NCBI GenBank assembly: GCA_963697915.1
Contig: OY969103.1
Coordinates: forward strand, 1,674,001 to 1,738,000
Direction of reading: 5' to 3'
Source: VRUE01 sp963697915
GTDB taxonomy: Bacteria; Actinomycetota; Thermoleophilia; Solirubrobacterales; 70-9
DNA: 64,000 bases
The position numbers were made by a program, and so were the translations under genes. The notes below the pieces were generated by a model. It was not told the DNA's origin, did not search any database, and saw only the letters and a list, made by a program, of their open reading frames with translations. Of the stretch, positions 32,271 through 40,331 are shown piece after piece. Position 1 is the first letter of the stretch. Each line of letters starts with the position of its first letter.

Positions 32271-33794
32271 GTGAAACTCCAGCTCCCGGAAGACCGCCGC
32301 CGGCGCCGCCTCGTGATCGCCGCGATCGCCGTCGCGGTGGTCGCCGGCTACTTCCTCTTCAGCCGCCTCATCCCCCACGAGGACCTGCAGCAGATCCTCG
32401 AGGACATCTCCAACGCGCTCGGCGCCTGGACCTACCTCTTGGTCGGCGTCTTCGCCTTCGCCGAGACCGGCGCCTTCATCGGCCTCGTCGTTCCCGGCGA
32501 GACGACGATGCTGCTCGGCGGCGCCGTCGCCGGCCAGGGCGTGATCAACGTCTACATCCTGATCGGGATCGCCTGGTTCGCCGCCTGGGCAGGCGACACG
32601 ACCAGCTTCTTCATCGGCCGCCGCCTCGGCCGCGACTTCGTGCTCCGCCACGGCCCGCGGGTCGGGATCAGCGCCGAGCGCTTCGAATGGGTCGAGGACT
32701 ACTTCTCCAAGCACGGCGGCAAAACGATCTTCATCGGCCGCTTCGTCGGCATCGTCCGCGCCCTGGCGCCATTCGTCGCGGGCAGCTCGGGGATGCGCTA
32801 CGGCGCCTTCGTCCCCTACAGCATCCTCGGCACCGGGCTCTGGTCCTCGCTTCACATCCTGGTCGGCTACCTCTTCTCGCGCAGCATCGACACCGCCGCC
32901 GAGTACGCCGGGCGGGGCGCCTTCCTGCTCGGCACGCTGATCGTCGTCGTCGCCGGCTCGGTCTTCGTCTACCGCCGCCTGCGGGTCGCCGAGAACCGGG
33001 AGGCCACCGTGCGCTGGATGGAGGACCGGGTCGCCACCCGCTGGCTCGTCGTCCTCGGGCGCCGCTTCCAGCCCCAGCTCCGCTTCCTCTGGGCGCGGGT
33101 GACGCCGGGCGGCACCTTCGGGCTGGAGTTCACCTCACTGATGGCGATCCTCGCCGTCGCCAGCTTCGTCCTCGTCGCCTACACGGCGATCGTCAGCGGC
33201 GACGCCGGGCCGACGCCGGGCGACATGACCGCCGCCGACCTCGTCGACAGCCTGCAGACGGGCTGGCTGACCGACATCGCCAAGGCGGTGACGGAACTGG
33301 GCAGCTCCGGCATCGTCCTCCCGCTGGCGCTGATCTGCGCGGCGGCGCTTGCCGTCCGCGGCCGCTGGCCCGAGGTTGGCGTGCTCGTCGTCGGGATGCT
33401 GATCACCTACATCGGCGTCCACGAGCTCAAGGCGGCGACCGACCGACCGCGGCCCGACGGCGCTCTCGTCGCCTCCCAAGGCTCCTCTTTCCCCAGCGGT
33501 CACGCCGCCCACTCGGTCTTCTACGTCTGGCTGGCGGTGACGGTCGTGATGCGCCTGCGGCCGGGGATGACCCGCGGCGCGCTCGTCGTCGTGGCCGGGA
33601 TCGCGGTGAGCGCGCTGGTCGGCCTCTCGCGGGTCTACCTCGACGTCCACTACATGAGCGACGTCAACGCCGGCTGGGCGTTGGGAGCCGCCGCCTTCTC
33701 GCTCTGCGCCGCGGTGGCGCTGGTCATCACCACGGTTCGACAGAATGAGAGTCGTGAGGGACACGCTGCTGCCGCTGGCGCTGCAGAAGATTGA
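32271..33794 (+). CDS. DedA-family/PAP2 phosphatase fusion membrane protein
   Basis: 507 residues from GTG 32271 (GTG 32217, overlapping ispE, is the alternative). The N-terminal half is a DedA/SNARE-associated domain with FAETGAFIGLVVPGETTMLLG and FIGRFVGIVRALAPFVAGSS. The C-terminal half is PAP2 with KAATDRPRP, FPSGHAAHSVF and SRVYLDVHYMSDVNAGW, the three phosphatase motifs intact. A role in flipping and dephosphorylating a lipid carrier or phosphatidic acid is inferred from both halves. Confidence 0.88.
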   Translation: MKLQLPEDRRRRRLVIAAIAVAVVAGYFLFSRLIPHEDLQQILEDISNALGAWTYLLVGVFAFAETGAFIGLVVPGETTMLLGGAVAGQGVINVYILIGIAWFAAWAGDTTSFFIGRRLGRDFVLRHGPRVGISAERFEWVEDYFSKHGGKTIFIGRFVGIVRALAPFVAGSSGMRYGAFVPYSILGTGLWSSLHILVGYLFSRSIDTAAEYAGRGAFLLGTLIVVVAGSVFVYRRLRVAENREATVRWMEDRVATRWLVVLGRRFQPQLRFLWARVTPGGTFGLEFTSLMAILAVASFVLVAYTAIVSGDAGPTPGDMTAADLVDSLQTGWLTDIAKAVTELGSSGIVLPLALICAAALAVRGRWPEVGVLVVGMLITYIGVHELKAATDRPRPDGALVASQGSSFPSGHAAHSVFYVWLAVTVVMRLRPGMTRGALVVVAGIAVSALVGLSRVYLDVHYMSDVNAGWALGAAAFSLCAAVALVITTVRQNESREGHAAAAGAAED

Positions 33795-34014
33795 GGATGA
33801 GTACGTGCTCTTCGGGGCGGCGGCTCTGGTCAGCCTGGTCGCCTTCATCGCGCTGATCTTCCTGCCCGCGGTCGGCTCCTACGGGCGGCTCTGGGAGAAG
33901 GCCGCGGCGGGCCTGCTCTCACTCTTCGTGCTCGCTGCCCTGGTCGTCATCGGCGTCGTCGCCGGGCTGGCCGTCGTCTACTACTACGACGAGATAACCC
34001 AGCTAATCGGCTGA
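33745..34014 (+). CDS. Small two-segment membrane protein
   Basis: 89 residues with hydrophobic segments near residues 24-41 and 54-78, and a C-terminus YYYDEITQLIG. It begins inside the end of the DedA/PAP2 gene in another frame (50-nt overlap; GTG 33754 would shorten it slightly). No family recognised. Confidence 0.5.
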   Translation: MRVVRDTLLPLALQKIEDEYVLFGAAALVSLVAFIALIFLPAVGSYGRLWEKAAAGLLSLFVLAALVVIGVVAGLAVVYYYDEITQLIG

Positions 34015-34026
34015 TATCCGGATAAT
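34015..34026 (+). promoter_or_regulatory. Palindrome over the -10 region of the PucR-type regulator gene
   Basis: TATCCGGATA (34015-34024) is a perfect palindrome and overlaps GATAAT (34021-34026), which stands 7 nt before ATG 34034. Binding here would block a leaderless promoter, so autoregulation is a reasonable guess. Confidence 0.45.
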
Positions 34027-34033
34027 TGGCCGC

Positions 34034-35245
34034 ATGACCGCGGTCTCCAACGACCCCAGCACGCTCGACGCCCTCTCCGAGGCGGTCGAGTCGGGTGCCG
34101 GGCTGCCGGCGGTGGCGCGGGCCGCGGCGCGCGTGCTCGACGCCAGCGTGGCGCTGATCGAGCGCTCCGGCGCGGTGCTCGCCGTGGCCGGCGCCTCGCC
34201 CGACCAGGAGGCGAAGCTGTTGGCCGGCGGCGAGCGGGTGACGACGGTCGAGCTGCGGGTCGCCGACAGCGCGGTGGGCGAGCTGCGCTACCGGGCCAAG
34301 AGCGCGCCCGACCCGGCGATCGCCCGCATGGTGACGACGCTGCTGGCGCTTGAGCTGGAGCGCTCGCGCGCCCCCGACTGGCAGAGCGAGGAGGTTGCCG
34401 GCGCCTTCGTCGCCGCGGTGCTGGCGCGGGAGGTGACCGATCGCGGCGACATCGTCGCCCGCGGCGCCGAGCTCGGCGCCGACCTGGAGAAGGGAGCGGG
34501 CGCGATCCTGCTGCGCGCCGCGCCGCGCACGGCGCAGACGGGAGAGTGGCGCAGCCGGGTCCTGACTCTCTCGATGCGGGCGCTGCGCGCGCTGGCGCCG
34601 GGCGCCCTGGCGACAGCCGACGAGGGCGAGGTCGCGGCGGAGATCGCCGTGATCGTCCCGGTCGAGGCGGAGGAGCGGCTGCAGCGGGCCGCCGCCGGGC
34701 TCTCACGCGAGCTCGAGGACGCGCTGCCCGAATTCCACCTGACGATCGGCGCCAGCCGCCGCGTCGCCGACCCGGTCGACCTCTACCGGGCGGGCAGCGA
34801 GGCGCGGCTCGCGGTCAACGTCGGCGAGGCCGAGGGCCGGCCCCTGCTCGCCTTCGAGGACACCGGCGCCTACCGCCTGCTGCTGCCGGCGATGAGCGAG
34901 GACCCGGGCGAGCTCGAACGCTTCTACGCCGAGACGATCGCCCCGCTGGCGGCCTACGACGATCAGTACGAGACCGAGTTGGTGATGACCGTCGAGGCCT
35001 ACCTCGGCAACGACGGCAACGTCGCCGCGACCGCCAAACAGCTCTTCACCCACCGCCACACGATCCGCTACCGGCTCGAGCGCGTGCGCGAGCTCTGCGG
35101 CCACGACGTCTCCGCCACCGAGGGCCGCGAGAAGCTCGGCCTCGGCCTCAAGGCGATGCGCGTCCTCGGCATCGCCTCCCCCCGCGGCCCCGCCCAGGAA
35201 CCCGGCGCCGAAGGCGGCAAGGTCCCCCGCGGCGCCGAGGAGTAG
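34034..35245 (+). CDS. PucR/CdaR-family transcriptional regulator
   Basis: 403 residues. The C-terminal helix-turn-helix is VEAYLGNDGNVAATAKQLF followed by HRHTIRYRLERVREL, the PucR-type DNA-binding domain. The N-terminal half has a GAF-like sensory region (ASVALIERSGAVLAVAG). Targets are not evident: no purine, sugar-acid or amino-acid catabolic operon adjoins. The C-terminal 25 residues are low-complexity. Confidence 0.85.
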   Translation: MTAVSNDPSTLDALSEAVESGAGLPAVARAAARVLDASVALIERSGAVLAVAGASPDQEAKLLAGGERVTTVELRVADSAVGELRYRAKSAPDPAIARMVTTLLALELERSRAPDWQSEEVAGAFVAAVLAREVTDRGDIVARGAELGADLEKGAGAILLRAAPRTAQTGEWRSRVLTLSMRALRALAPGALATADEGEVAAEIAVIVPVEAEERLQRAAAGLSRELEDALPEFHLTIGASRRVADPVDLYRAGSEARLAVNVGEAEGRPLLAFEDTGAYRLLLPAMSEDPGELERFYAETIAPLAAYDDQYETELVMTVEAYLGNDGNVAATAKQLFTHRHTIRYRLERVRELCGHDVSATEGREKLGLGLKAMRVLGIASPRGPAQEPGAEGGKVPRGAEE

Positions 35246-35290
35246 CCGCAAACTCCAGTCTTTCCGGGCGACCCCGGGGCGAACTTCTCC

Positions 35291-35335
35291 TCCGGTGCGC
35301 TTTTCCCGTAGGTGAAACGGGAAAAGCGCACCGGA
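35291..35335. repeat. Hairpin repeat family, copy 2
   Basis: Perfect 19-bp arms: TCCGGTGCGCTTTTCCCGT (35291-35309) and its complement (35317-35335), loop AGGTGAA. It sits between the regulator gene and the DUF559 gene; an early in-frame GTG (35312) of the DUF559 gene falls in the loop. Confidence 0.9.
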
Positions 35336-35359
35336 ACGCATGGAATCGGCGAGCACTGG

Positions 35360-36283
35360 GTGGTGCCGGAGGTCGGGCGGCGGATCAGTGCGCTCGCGGA
35401 GGGACAGCACGGCGTCGTCTCGATTCGCCGGTTGCGCTCTCTCGGCGTGAGTGAAGAAGAGATCGCTTCACGGGTTACCGCTGGGATTCTGCACCCGGTT
35501 TTCCGTGGCGTCTACGCCGTGGGTCATCCGGCAATCAGTCGACGCGGCCGGCTCCTTGCCGCCGTACTCGCCTGCGGCGACGGAGCGGTCCTGTCCCACG
35601 GGAGCGCAGCGGAGCTTCTAGGCCTATGGGACCGGCGGCAGACGGTGATCCACGTCATCCCGCCGAAGTGGGCGGGCAGGAAGATCGACGGGGTGCGCTG
35701 GCACGGGGTGCGCTACCCGGCGGAGGACGAGGTCACGGTGGTCGACGGAATTCCCTGCACTACCGCATCGCGCACGCTGGTCGACGTCGCCGGGAGCGCA
35801 GGGCTGGGGACGCTTCGCCGACTCATCGAGGGGGCGGCGGTGCGGCGAGCGCTCGATGTCCACAAGATCGACGAGATCCTCACGCGCGGTCGCCGACGGG
35901 GCGCGCGGCAGCTGCGCGTCGCACTCATCCCGTGGCGCCGTGCGGACGGGGAGGTACCGGTATTGAGGAGCCGGCTGGAGGCGCGCCTCTTTCCCGCTCT
36001 GCTCGAAGCAGGGCTACCACTGCCGCGGTGCAATCAGGAACTCTGGCTCGAAGGCAGGTTGGTCGAGATCGACCTGCTCTGGGAGGAGCAGCGACTGGCG
36101 ATCGAAACCGACGGCTGGGAGACCCACGGCACGCGCGACGCCTTTCACAGCGACCGCGAGCGTGACCAGCGGTTGGTCGCCGCCGGCTATCGAACGGCTC
36201 GGGTTACCTGGCGGCAGGTGGAAAACGACCTCCCGGCGGTCGTGAAGCGGATCCGCCGCATGCTCGAAATCGCCGCCTCGTGA
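35360..36283 (+). CDS. AbiEi-like/DUF559 (Vsr-like endonuclease fold) protein
   Basis: 307 residues from GTG 35360; GTG 35312 would add 16 residues encoded by the hairpin repeat. The N-terminus (GQHGVVSIRRLRSLGVSEEE and HPVFRGVYAVGHPA) is the winged-helix antitoxin-like domain of AbiEi proteins. The C-terminus (LVEIDLLWEEQRLAIETDGW, then DRERDQRLVAAGY) carries the Asp and Glu pattern of Vsr/PD-(D/E)XK-like DUF559 domains. Codon use is visibly less GC-biased than in the neighbours, and the gene is bracketed by two copies of one hairpin. DNA nicking or binding is possible but unproven. Confidence 0.8.
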   Translation: MVPEVGRRISALAEGQHGVVSIRRLRSLGVSEEEIASRVTAGILHPVFRGVYAVGHPAISRRGRLLAAVLACGDGAVLSHGSAAELLGLWDRRQTVIHVIPPKWAGRKIDGVRWHGVRYPAEDEVTVVDGIPCTTASRTLVDVAGSAGLGTLRRLIEGAAVRRALDVHKIDEILTRGRRRGARQLRVALIPWRRADGEVPVLRSRLEARLFPALLEAGLPLPRCNQELWLEGRLVEIDLLWEEQRLAIETDGWETHGTRDAFHSDRERDQRLVAAGYRTARVTWRQVENDLPAVVKRIRRMLEIAAS

Positions 36284-36297
36284 GCAGCCCCGACCCC

Positions 36298-36344
36298 TTC
36301 CGGTGCGCCTTTCCCGTTCCAGGTACGGGAAAGGCGCACCGGAA
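36298..36344. repeat. Hairpin repeat family, copy 3
   Basis: Perfect 20-bp arms: TTCCGGTGCGCCTTTCCCGT (36298-36317) and its complement (36325-36344), loop TCCAGGT. It lies 15 nt after the DUF559 stop and 16 nt from the 3' end of the converging tRNA-Gln. It has C-G where copy 2 has T-A. Confidence 0.9.
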
Positions 36345-36360
36345 CGATTGACGGGGGCGA

Positions 36361-36433
36361 TTCCGGGGGAAGGACTCGAACCCTCGCTTCCTGGACCAAA
36401 ACCAGACGTGCTAGCCGACTACACCACCCCGGA
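36361..36433 (-). tRNA. tRNA-Gln (anticodon TTG)
   Basis: 73 nt. The acceptor stem TCCGGGG/CCCCGGA, D stem GTGT/GCAC, anticodon stem TCTGG/CCAGG and T stem GAGGG/CCTTC all pair (G-T wobbles allowed). The 7-nt anticodon loop TTTTGGT gives TTG, reading CAA. The T loop is TTCGAGT. CCA is not encoded. On the minus strand TACGCT (36445-36450) is a possible -10. Confidence 0.93.
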
Positions 36434-36511
36434 GCGTGGCTCCGAGCGTAGCGGCACGCCGGGGATCAGGGTCCGATCGCGTCCGGCGTCGATCGCGTCC
36501 GAGCGGCGGCA

Positions 36512-36517
36512 TAGGGT
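36512..36517 (+). promoter_or_regulatory. Leaderless -10 box of the HdeD-like gene
   Basis: TAGGGT lies 6 nt before ATG 36524 and favours this start over the second ATG at 36545. Confidence 0.5.
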
Positions 36518-36523
36518 CGCGCC

Positions 36524-37093
36524 ATGGAGATGGGTGGAGTGGCGATGGATCCCGAGGTGCGCGACGGGCTGCGGCGCACCTGGAAAGCGCTGATGGCGAT
36601 CGGGGTCCTCGCGATCCTGGTCGGCTGCGTGGCGATCCTCGTGCCCGCCGTGGCCGCCGTCGGGACCGCGATCTTCATCGGCTGGATCCTGATGATCGTC
36701 GGCGCCTTCCTGGTCGCCGGGGCCTTCATGGCCTACTCGATCGGCAGCGTCCTGCTGCGCCTGCTCTGGGCCCTGCTGACGATTGCGGTCGGCTTCTGGC
36801 TGGTGATCGAACCGCACAACGGCACCCTGACGCTGACCCTGGTGCTCGGCATCTACTTCCTCTTCATGGGGCTCACCCGAGTCGCCGTCGCCTTCGCCAG
36901 CCGCGGCCAGCAGAACGCCGGCCTGCTCGGGCTGAGCGGCGTCGCCGGCCTGCTGATCGGCATCCTCGTCCTCGCCAAGTTCCCCAGCTCCGCCGACTGG
37001 GCGATCGGCCTCCTGGTCGGCATAGACCTGATCTTCGCCGGCTGGACCCTCGTGTCTGTGTCGCTAGTCGGCAAAGACCTCGCCCGCGCCTGA
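36524..37093 (+). CDS. HdeD/DUF308-family membrane protein
   Basis: 189 residues, six predicted membrane segments in three pairs, as in HdeD-like proteins (LVGCVAILVPAVAAVGTAIF and GFWLVIEPHNGTLTLT are typical). Family members are linked to acid resistance in enterobacteria; the role in actinobacteria is unknown. Lies 34 nt before glmU with a separate -10. Confidence 0.8.
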   Translation: MEMGGVAMDPEVRDGLRRTWKALMAIGVLAILVGCVAILVPAVAAVGTAIFIGWILMIVGAFLVAGAFMAYSIGSVLLRLLWALLTIAVGFWLVIEPHNGTLTLTLVLGIYFLFMGLTRVAVAFASRGQQNAGLLGLSGVAGLLIGILVLAKFPSSADWAIGLLVGIDLIFAGWTLVSVSLVGKDLARA

Positions 37094-37115
37094 AGCGACT
37101 CCCTCCCCTCCCGAC

Positions 37116-37121
37116 TAAGCT
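37116..37121 (+). promoter_or_regulatory. Leaderless -10 box of glmU
   Basis: TAAGCT lies 6 nt before GTG 37128, choosing that codon over TTG 37122. Confidence 0.5.
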
Positions 37122-37127
37122 TTGGCG

Positions 37128-38519
37128 GTGAGTTCCCCCCTGGTCCTGGTCATGGCGGCGGGAGAGGGCACGCGCATGCGCTCCTCGCTGCCGAAGATGC
37201 TGCATCCCGTCTGCGGGCGGCCGCTGGTCGCCTGGCCGATCCTCGCCGCGCGTGAGGCGGGTGCCGGCCGGGTCGCGGCGATCGTCTCTCCCGGCCGCGA
37301 CATCTCCGCCGGCTTCCCGGGCGAGGTCGAGACCGTCGTCCAGCCCGAGTCCGACGGCACCGGCGGCGCCGTGCGCGCCGCCCTGCCGCTGATCGAGGTG
37401 GCCGAGACCGTCCTCGTCCTCTCCGGCGACGTGCCGCTGATCTCGGCCGAGACGATCGCCGGCCTGCTCGAGACCCACTCCGCTTCGGGCGCCGCGGCGA
37501 CGATGCTGACGATCGAGCTCGACGACCCTGGCGCCTACGGTCGGGTCGTCCGCGACCCAGACGGCGGTGTCGAGCGCGTGGTCGAGGCCAAAGCCGCCGG
37601 CGACGCCGACCCCGCGCAGCTGGCGATCCGCGAGATCAACGCCGGCACCTACGCCTTCTCCGCCGCGCCCCTGGCAGCGGCCCTCGCCACGCTCTCCAAC
37701 GACAACGCCCAGGGCGAGTACTACCTGCCCGACGTGCTGCCCGCCCTGCGCGAGGCCGGCCACGGCGTTGCCGCCCACGTCGCCGACGACCTCGCGGTGA
37801 CGATGGGGGTCAACGACCGCGCCGACCTCGCCGCGGTCGAGGCCGAGGCGCGCCGCCGCATCCTCGAGCGCCACATGCTGGCCGGCGTCACCGTCGTCGA
37901 CCCGGGCGCGACCTGGGTCGACGCCGGCGTCGCGATCGCCGCCGACGCCCGCATCGAGCCCGGCGTCAGCCTGCGCGGCTCGACCGCGGTCGGCGCCGGC
38001 TCGACCGTCGGCCCGCTGAGCACCCTGATCGACACCGTGCTCGGCGAGGGGGTCGCCGTGCCGCACTCCTACCTGGTCGAGTGCGAGGTGCGCGACGGCT
38101 GCAGCGTCGGCCCCTTCGCCTACCTGCGCCCCGGCGCCAAGCTCGCCGCCGGCGCCAAGGCGGGGACCTTCGTCGAGATCAAGAACTCCGAGATCGGCGA
38201 GGGCGCCAAGGTCCCGCACCTGGCCTACGTCGGCGACGCCGAGGTCGGCGCCGGCAGCAATCTCGGCGCCGGCACGATCACCGCCAACTACGACGGATTC
38301 CGCAAGCACCGAACTGTGATCGGCGAGGACGTGCGGATCGGCGTTGACACGATGCTGATCGCGCCGGTACAAGTCGGGGACTCCGCCTACACTGGCGCCG
38401 GCGCGGTGATCAAGGAGGACGTCCCGGAGGGGGCGCTTGCGGTGAGCGAGAACGACCAGAGGAACATCGAGGGCTACGCGGAGGGCAAGGCCGCGCGGGC
38501 CCGTGAGGAGGATTCGTGA
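37128..38519 (+). CDS. glmU: Bifunctional UDP-GlcNAc pyrophosphorylase/GlcN-1-P acetyltransferase
   Basis: 463 residues. The uridylyltransferase domain begins LVMAAGEGTRMRSSLPKML. From about residue 245 there is a left-handed beta-helix with hexapeptide repeats, including SYLVECEVRDGCSVGPFAY and NLGAGTITANYDG. The enzyme makes UDP-GlcNAc for peptidoglycan. It overlaps prs by 4 nt, the usual actinobacterial pair. Confidence 0.96.
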   Translation: MSSPLVLVMAAGEGTRMRSSLPKMLHPVCGRPLVAWPILAAREAGAGRVAAIVSPGRDISAGFPGEVETVVQPESDGTGGAVRAALPLIEVAETVLVLSGDVPLISAETIAGLLETHSASGAAATMLTIELDDPGAYGRVVRDPDGGVERVVEAKAAGDADPAQLAIREINAGTYAFSAAPLAAALATLSNDNAQGEYYLPDVLPALREAGHGVAAHVADDLAVTMGVNDRADLAAVEAEARRRILERHMLAGVTVVDPGATWVDAGVAIAADARIEPGVSLRGSTAVGAGSTVGPLSTLIDTVLGEGVAVPHSYLVECEVRDGCSVGPFAYLRPGAKLAAGAKAGTFVEIKNSEIGEGAKVPHLAYVGDAEVGAGSNLGAGTITANYDGFRKHRTVIGEDVRIGVDTMLIAPVQVGDSAYTGAGAVIKEDVPEGALAVSENDQRNIEGYAEGKAARAREEDS

Positions 38520-39544
38520 GCACGATCGAGCAAAGCCCCGAGCTGGCGCCGACCGCCATCCCGCACGACTACTCGAAGCGGATGATGGTCTTCGGCGGGC
38601 GCAGCTCGATGGAGCTCGCCGCCAAGGTCGCCGGCAAGCTCGAACTCGACCTCGGCCAGGTGACGCTGAAGACCTTCGCCAACGGCGAGGTCTACTGCCG
38701 CTACGAGGAGTCGATCCGCGGCGCCGACGTCTTCCTCGTCCAGTCGACCTGCGCCAACGAACAGAGCGGCATGACCCCCAACGACGCCCTGGTCGAGCTG
38801 CTGACCATGATCGACGCCGCGCAGGGCGCCTCGGCGCACCGCATCATCGCCGTGCTGCCCTGGTACGGCTACGCCCGCCAGGACAAGAAGTCTGCCCCGC
38901 GCGAGCCGATCTCGGCCCGGATCATGGCCAAGTGCCTGGAGGGCGTCGGGGTCGACCGCGTCCTCACCATGGACCTCCACGCCGGCCAGGTGCAGGGCTT
39001 CTTCCACGTCCCGGTCGACCACATGACGGCGATGCCGATGCTGACCCAGTGGTTCGCCGACCAGGAACTGAGCGACGAGCTGGTGATCGTCAGCCCCGAC
39101 GCCGGCCGGGTGAAGACGGCGCGCAACTTCGCCCGCCGCATCGGCACCCACTGGGCGGTGATGGAGAAGGAGCGGCCCGCCCAGCAGGTCGCCGAGATCG
39201 GCTACGTGGTCGGCGACGTGAAGGGCAAGACCGCGGTCCTCGTCGACGACATGATCGACACCGCCGGGACGCTCTGCGCCGCCGCCCAGACGGTGCTCGA
39301 CGAGGGTGCGGCCCGGGTGATCGCCTGCGCAACCCACGGCGTCTTCTCCGGCCCCGCATACGAGCGGCTCGCCGAGTCGGGGATCGAGCGGATCGTCGTC
39401 ACCGACACGATCCCGCTGCGCCCCGGCGCCCCCGACAACATCACCGTGCTCTCGACCGCGACCACCTTCGCCGACTCGATCCGTCGCATCTTCACCGACG
39501 ACTCCGTCTCGGAGATCTTCGCCGGTGAGAACCAGCTCTTCTAG
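38516..39544 (+). CDS. prs: Ribose-phosphate pyrophosphokinase
   Basis: 342 residues. ALPWYGYARQDKK-type segment (VLPWYGYARQDKKSAPREPI), DLHAGQVQGFF and the PRPP-binding VLVDDMIDTAGTLC are all present. It makes PRPP for nucleotides, His and Trp. The GTG start overlaps the glmU stop (GTGA). The N-terminus is about 20 residues longer than the shortest family members. Confidence 0.96.
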   Translation: MSTIEQSPELAPTAIPHDYSKRMMVFGGRSSMELAAKVAGKLELDLGQVTLKTFANGEVYCRYEESIRGADVFLVQSTCANEQSGMTPNDALVELLTMIDAAQGASAHRIIAVLPWYGYARQDKKSAPREPISARIMAKCLEGVGVDRVLTMDLHAGQVQGFFHVPVDHMTAMPMLTQWFADQELSDELVIVSPDAGRVKTARNFARRIGTHWAVMEKERPAQQVAEIGYVVGDVKGKTAVLVDDMIDTAGTLCAAAQTVLDEGAARVIACATHGVFSGPAYERLAESGIERIVVTDTIPLRPGAPDNITVLSTATTFADSIRRIFTDDSVSEIFAGENQLF

Positions 39545-40301
39545 GGGCGCCGCCCTGACCACGGAAGCGCCCAGCAAGCTGCGTCTGGTCGGCCACAAGG
39601 GCGCCGACCTGATCGCCCCCGGCAACACGTTGCCGAGCTTCGCCGCCGCGGTCGAGGCCGGCGTCGACACGATCGAGCTCGACGTCCTCTGGACTCGCGC
39701 CGGCCACCCGCGGCTGGCGAGCGAGGAGCGGGCGCCGCTGCTCGTCGCCCACGACTGGCACGACGCCGAGCGGCGCACGCCGCTGACCCTGGGCGAGGCG
39801 CTCGACGCCTTCACCGAGCCACCGCTCGACAAGGTCGAGATCGACCTCGACATCAAGCTGCCCGGCCGCGAGGAGGAGATCGTCGCCGCCCTGATCGGGC
39901 GCGACCTGGTCGGCCGGGCGATGATCTCGACGATGGAGCGCTCGACCCTGGCTCGGATCGCCGAGCTCGAGCCCGACCTGCGCCGCGGCTGGACCTATCC
40001 GAAAGTGACCAAGGACTGGGCCTCGAAGCGCTGGGCGAAGGCGCCGATGCTGAGCGCCCTGGTCGTGATGCGCCAGCGCCTGCCCGGCCTCGCCGCCCGC
40101 GAGCTGCCGCGGCTCGGGGTCGAGGCGATGTGGGTTTACCACCCGCTGATCAGCCCGCGCCTGGCCCGCATCACCAAGCTGGCCGGGGTCGAGCTGATCG
40201 CCTGGACGGTCGACGACCTGCCGCGGATGAGGAAGCTGGTCGCCGCCGGGGTCGACGGGCTCTGCTCGAACGATCCGCGGCTCTACGCCGAGCTGGGCTG
40301 A
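39525..40301 (+). CDS. Glycerophosphodiester phosphodiesterase
   Basis: 258 residues. VGHKGADLIAPGNTLPSFAAA replaces the usual HRG with HKG; the metal-binding ELDVLWT and VAHDW follow, and IDLDIK and GLCSNDPR complete the GDPD fold. It hydrolyses glycerophosphodiesters to glycerol-3-phosphate. GTG start overlaps prs by 20 nt; a later start is possible. Confidence 0.88.
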   Translation: MRTSSSRGAALTTEAPSKLRLVGHKGADLIAPGNTLPSFAAAVEAGVDTIELDVLWTRAGHPRLASEERAPLLVAHDWHDAERRTPLTLGEALDAFTEPPLDKVEIDLDIKLPGREEEIVAALIGRDLVGRAMISTMERSTLARIAELEPDLRRGWTYPKVTKDWASKRWAKAPMLSALVVMRQRLPGLAARELPRLGVEAMWVYHPLISPRLARITKLAGVELIAWTVDDLPRMRKLVAAGVDGLCSNDPRLYAELG

Positions 40302-40331
40302 GCGCCTAGGCGCAGGCCCGCCGCGGCGGGC
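40302..40331. terminator. Two strong palindromes between converging genes
   Basis: GCGCCTAGGCGC (40302-40313) and GCCCGCCGCGGCGGGC (40316-40331) are perfect palindromes at the meeting point of the phosphodiesterase gene and a minus-strand secreted-protein gene; the first includes that gene's stop. No T-run follows, so terminator function is inferred. Confidence 0.4.

Noticed and set aside
35291..35335. Hairpin copy 2 as the terminator of the PucR-type gene
   Set aside because: Copies of the same hairpin lie in a divergent promoter region and a convergent gap, and none has a T-run.
36298..36433. Integration (att) site at tRNA-Gln
   Set aside because: I found no duplicated tRNA 3' end near copy 2 or elsewhere in the window and no integrase gene.
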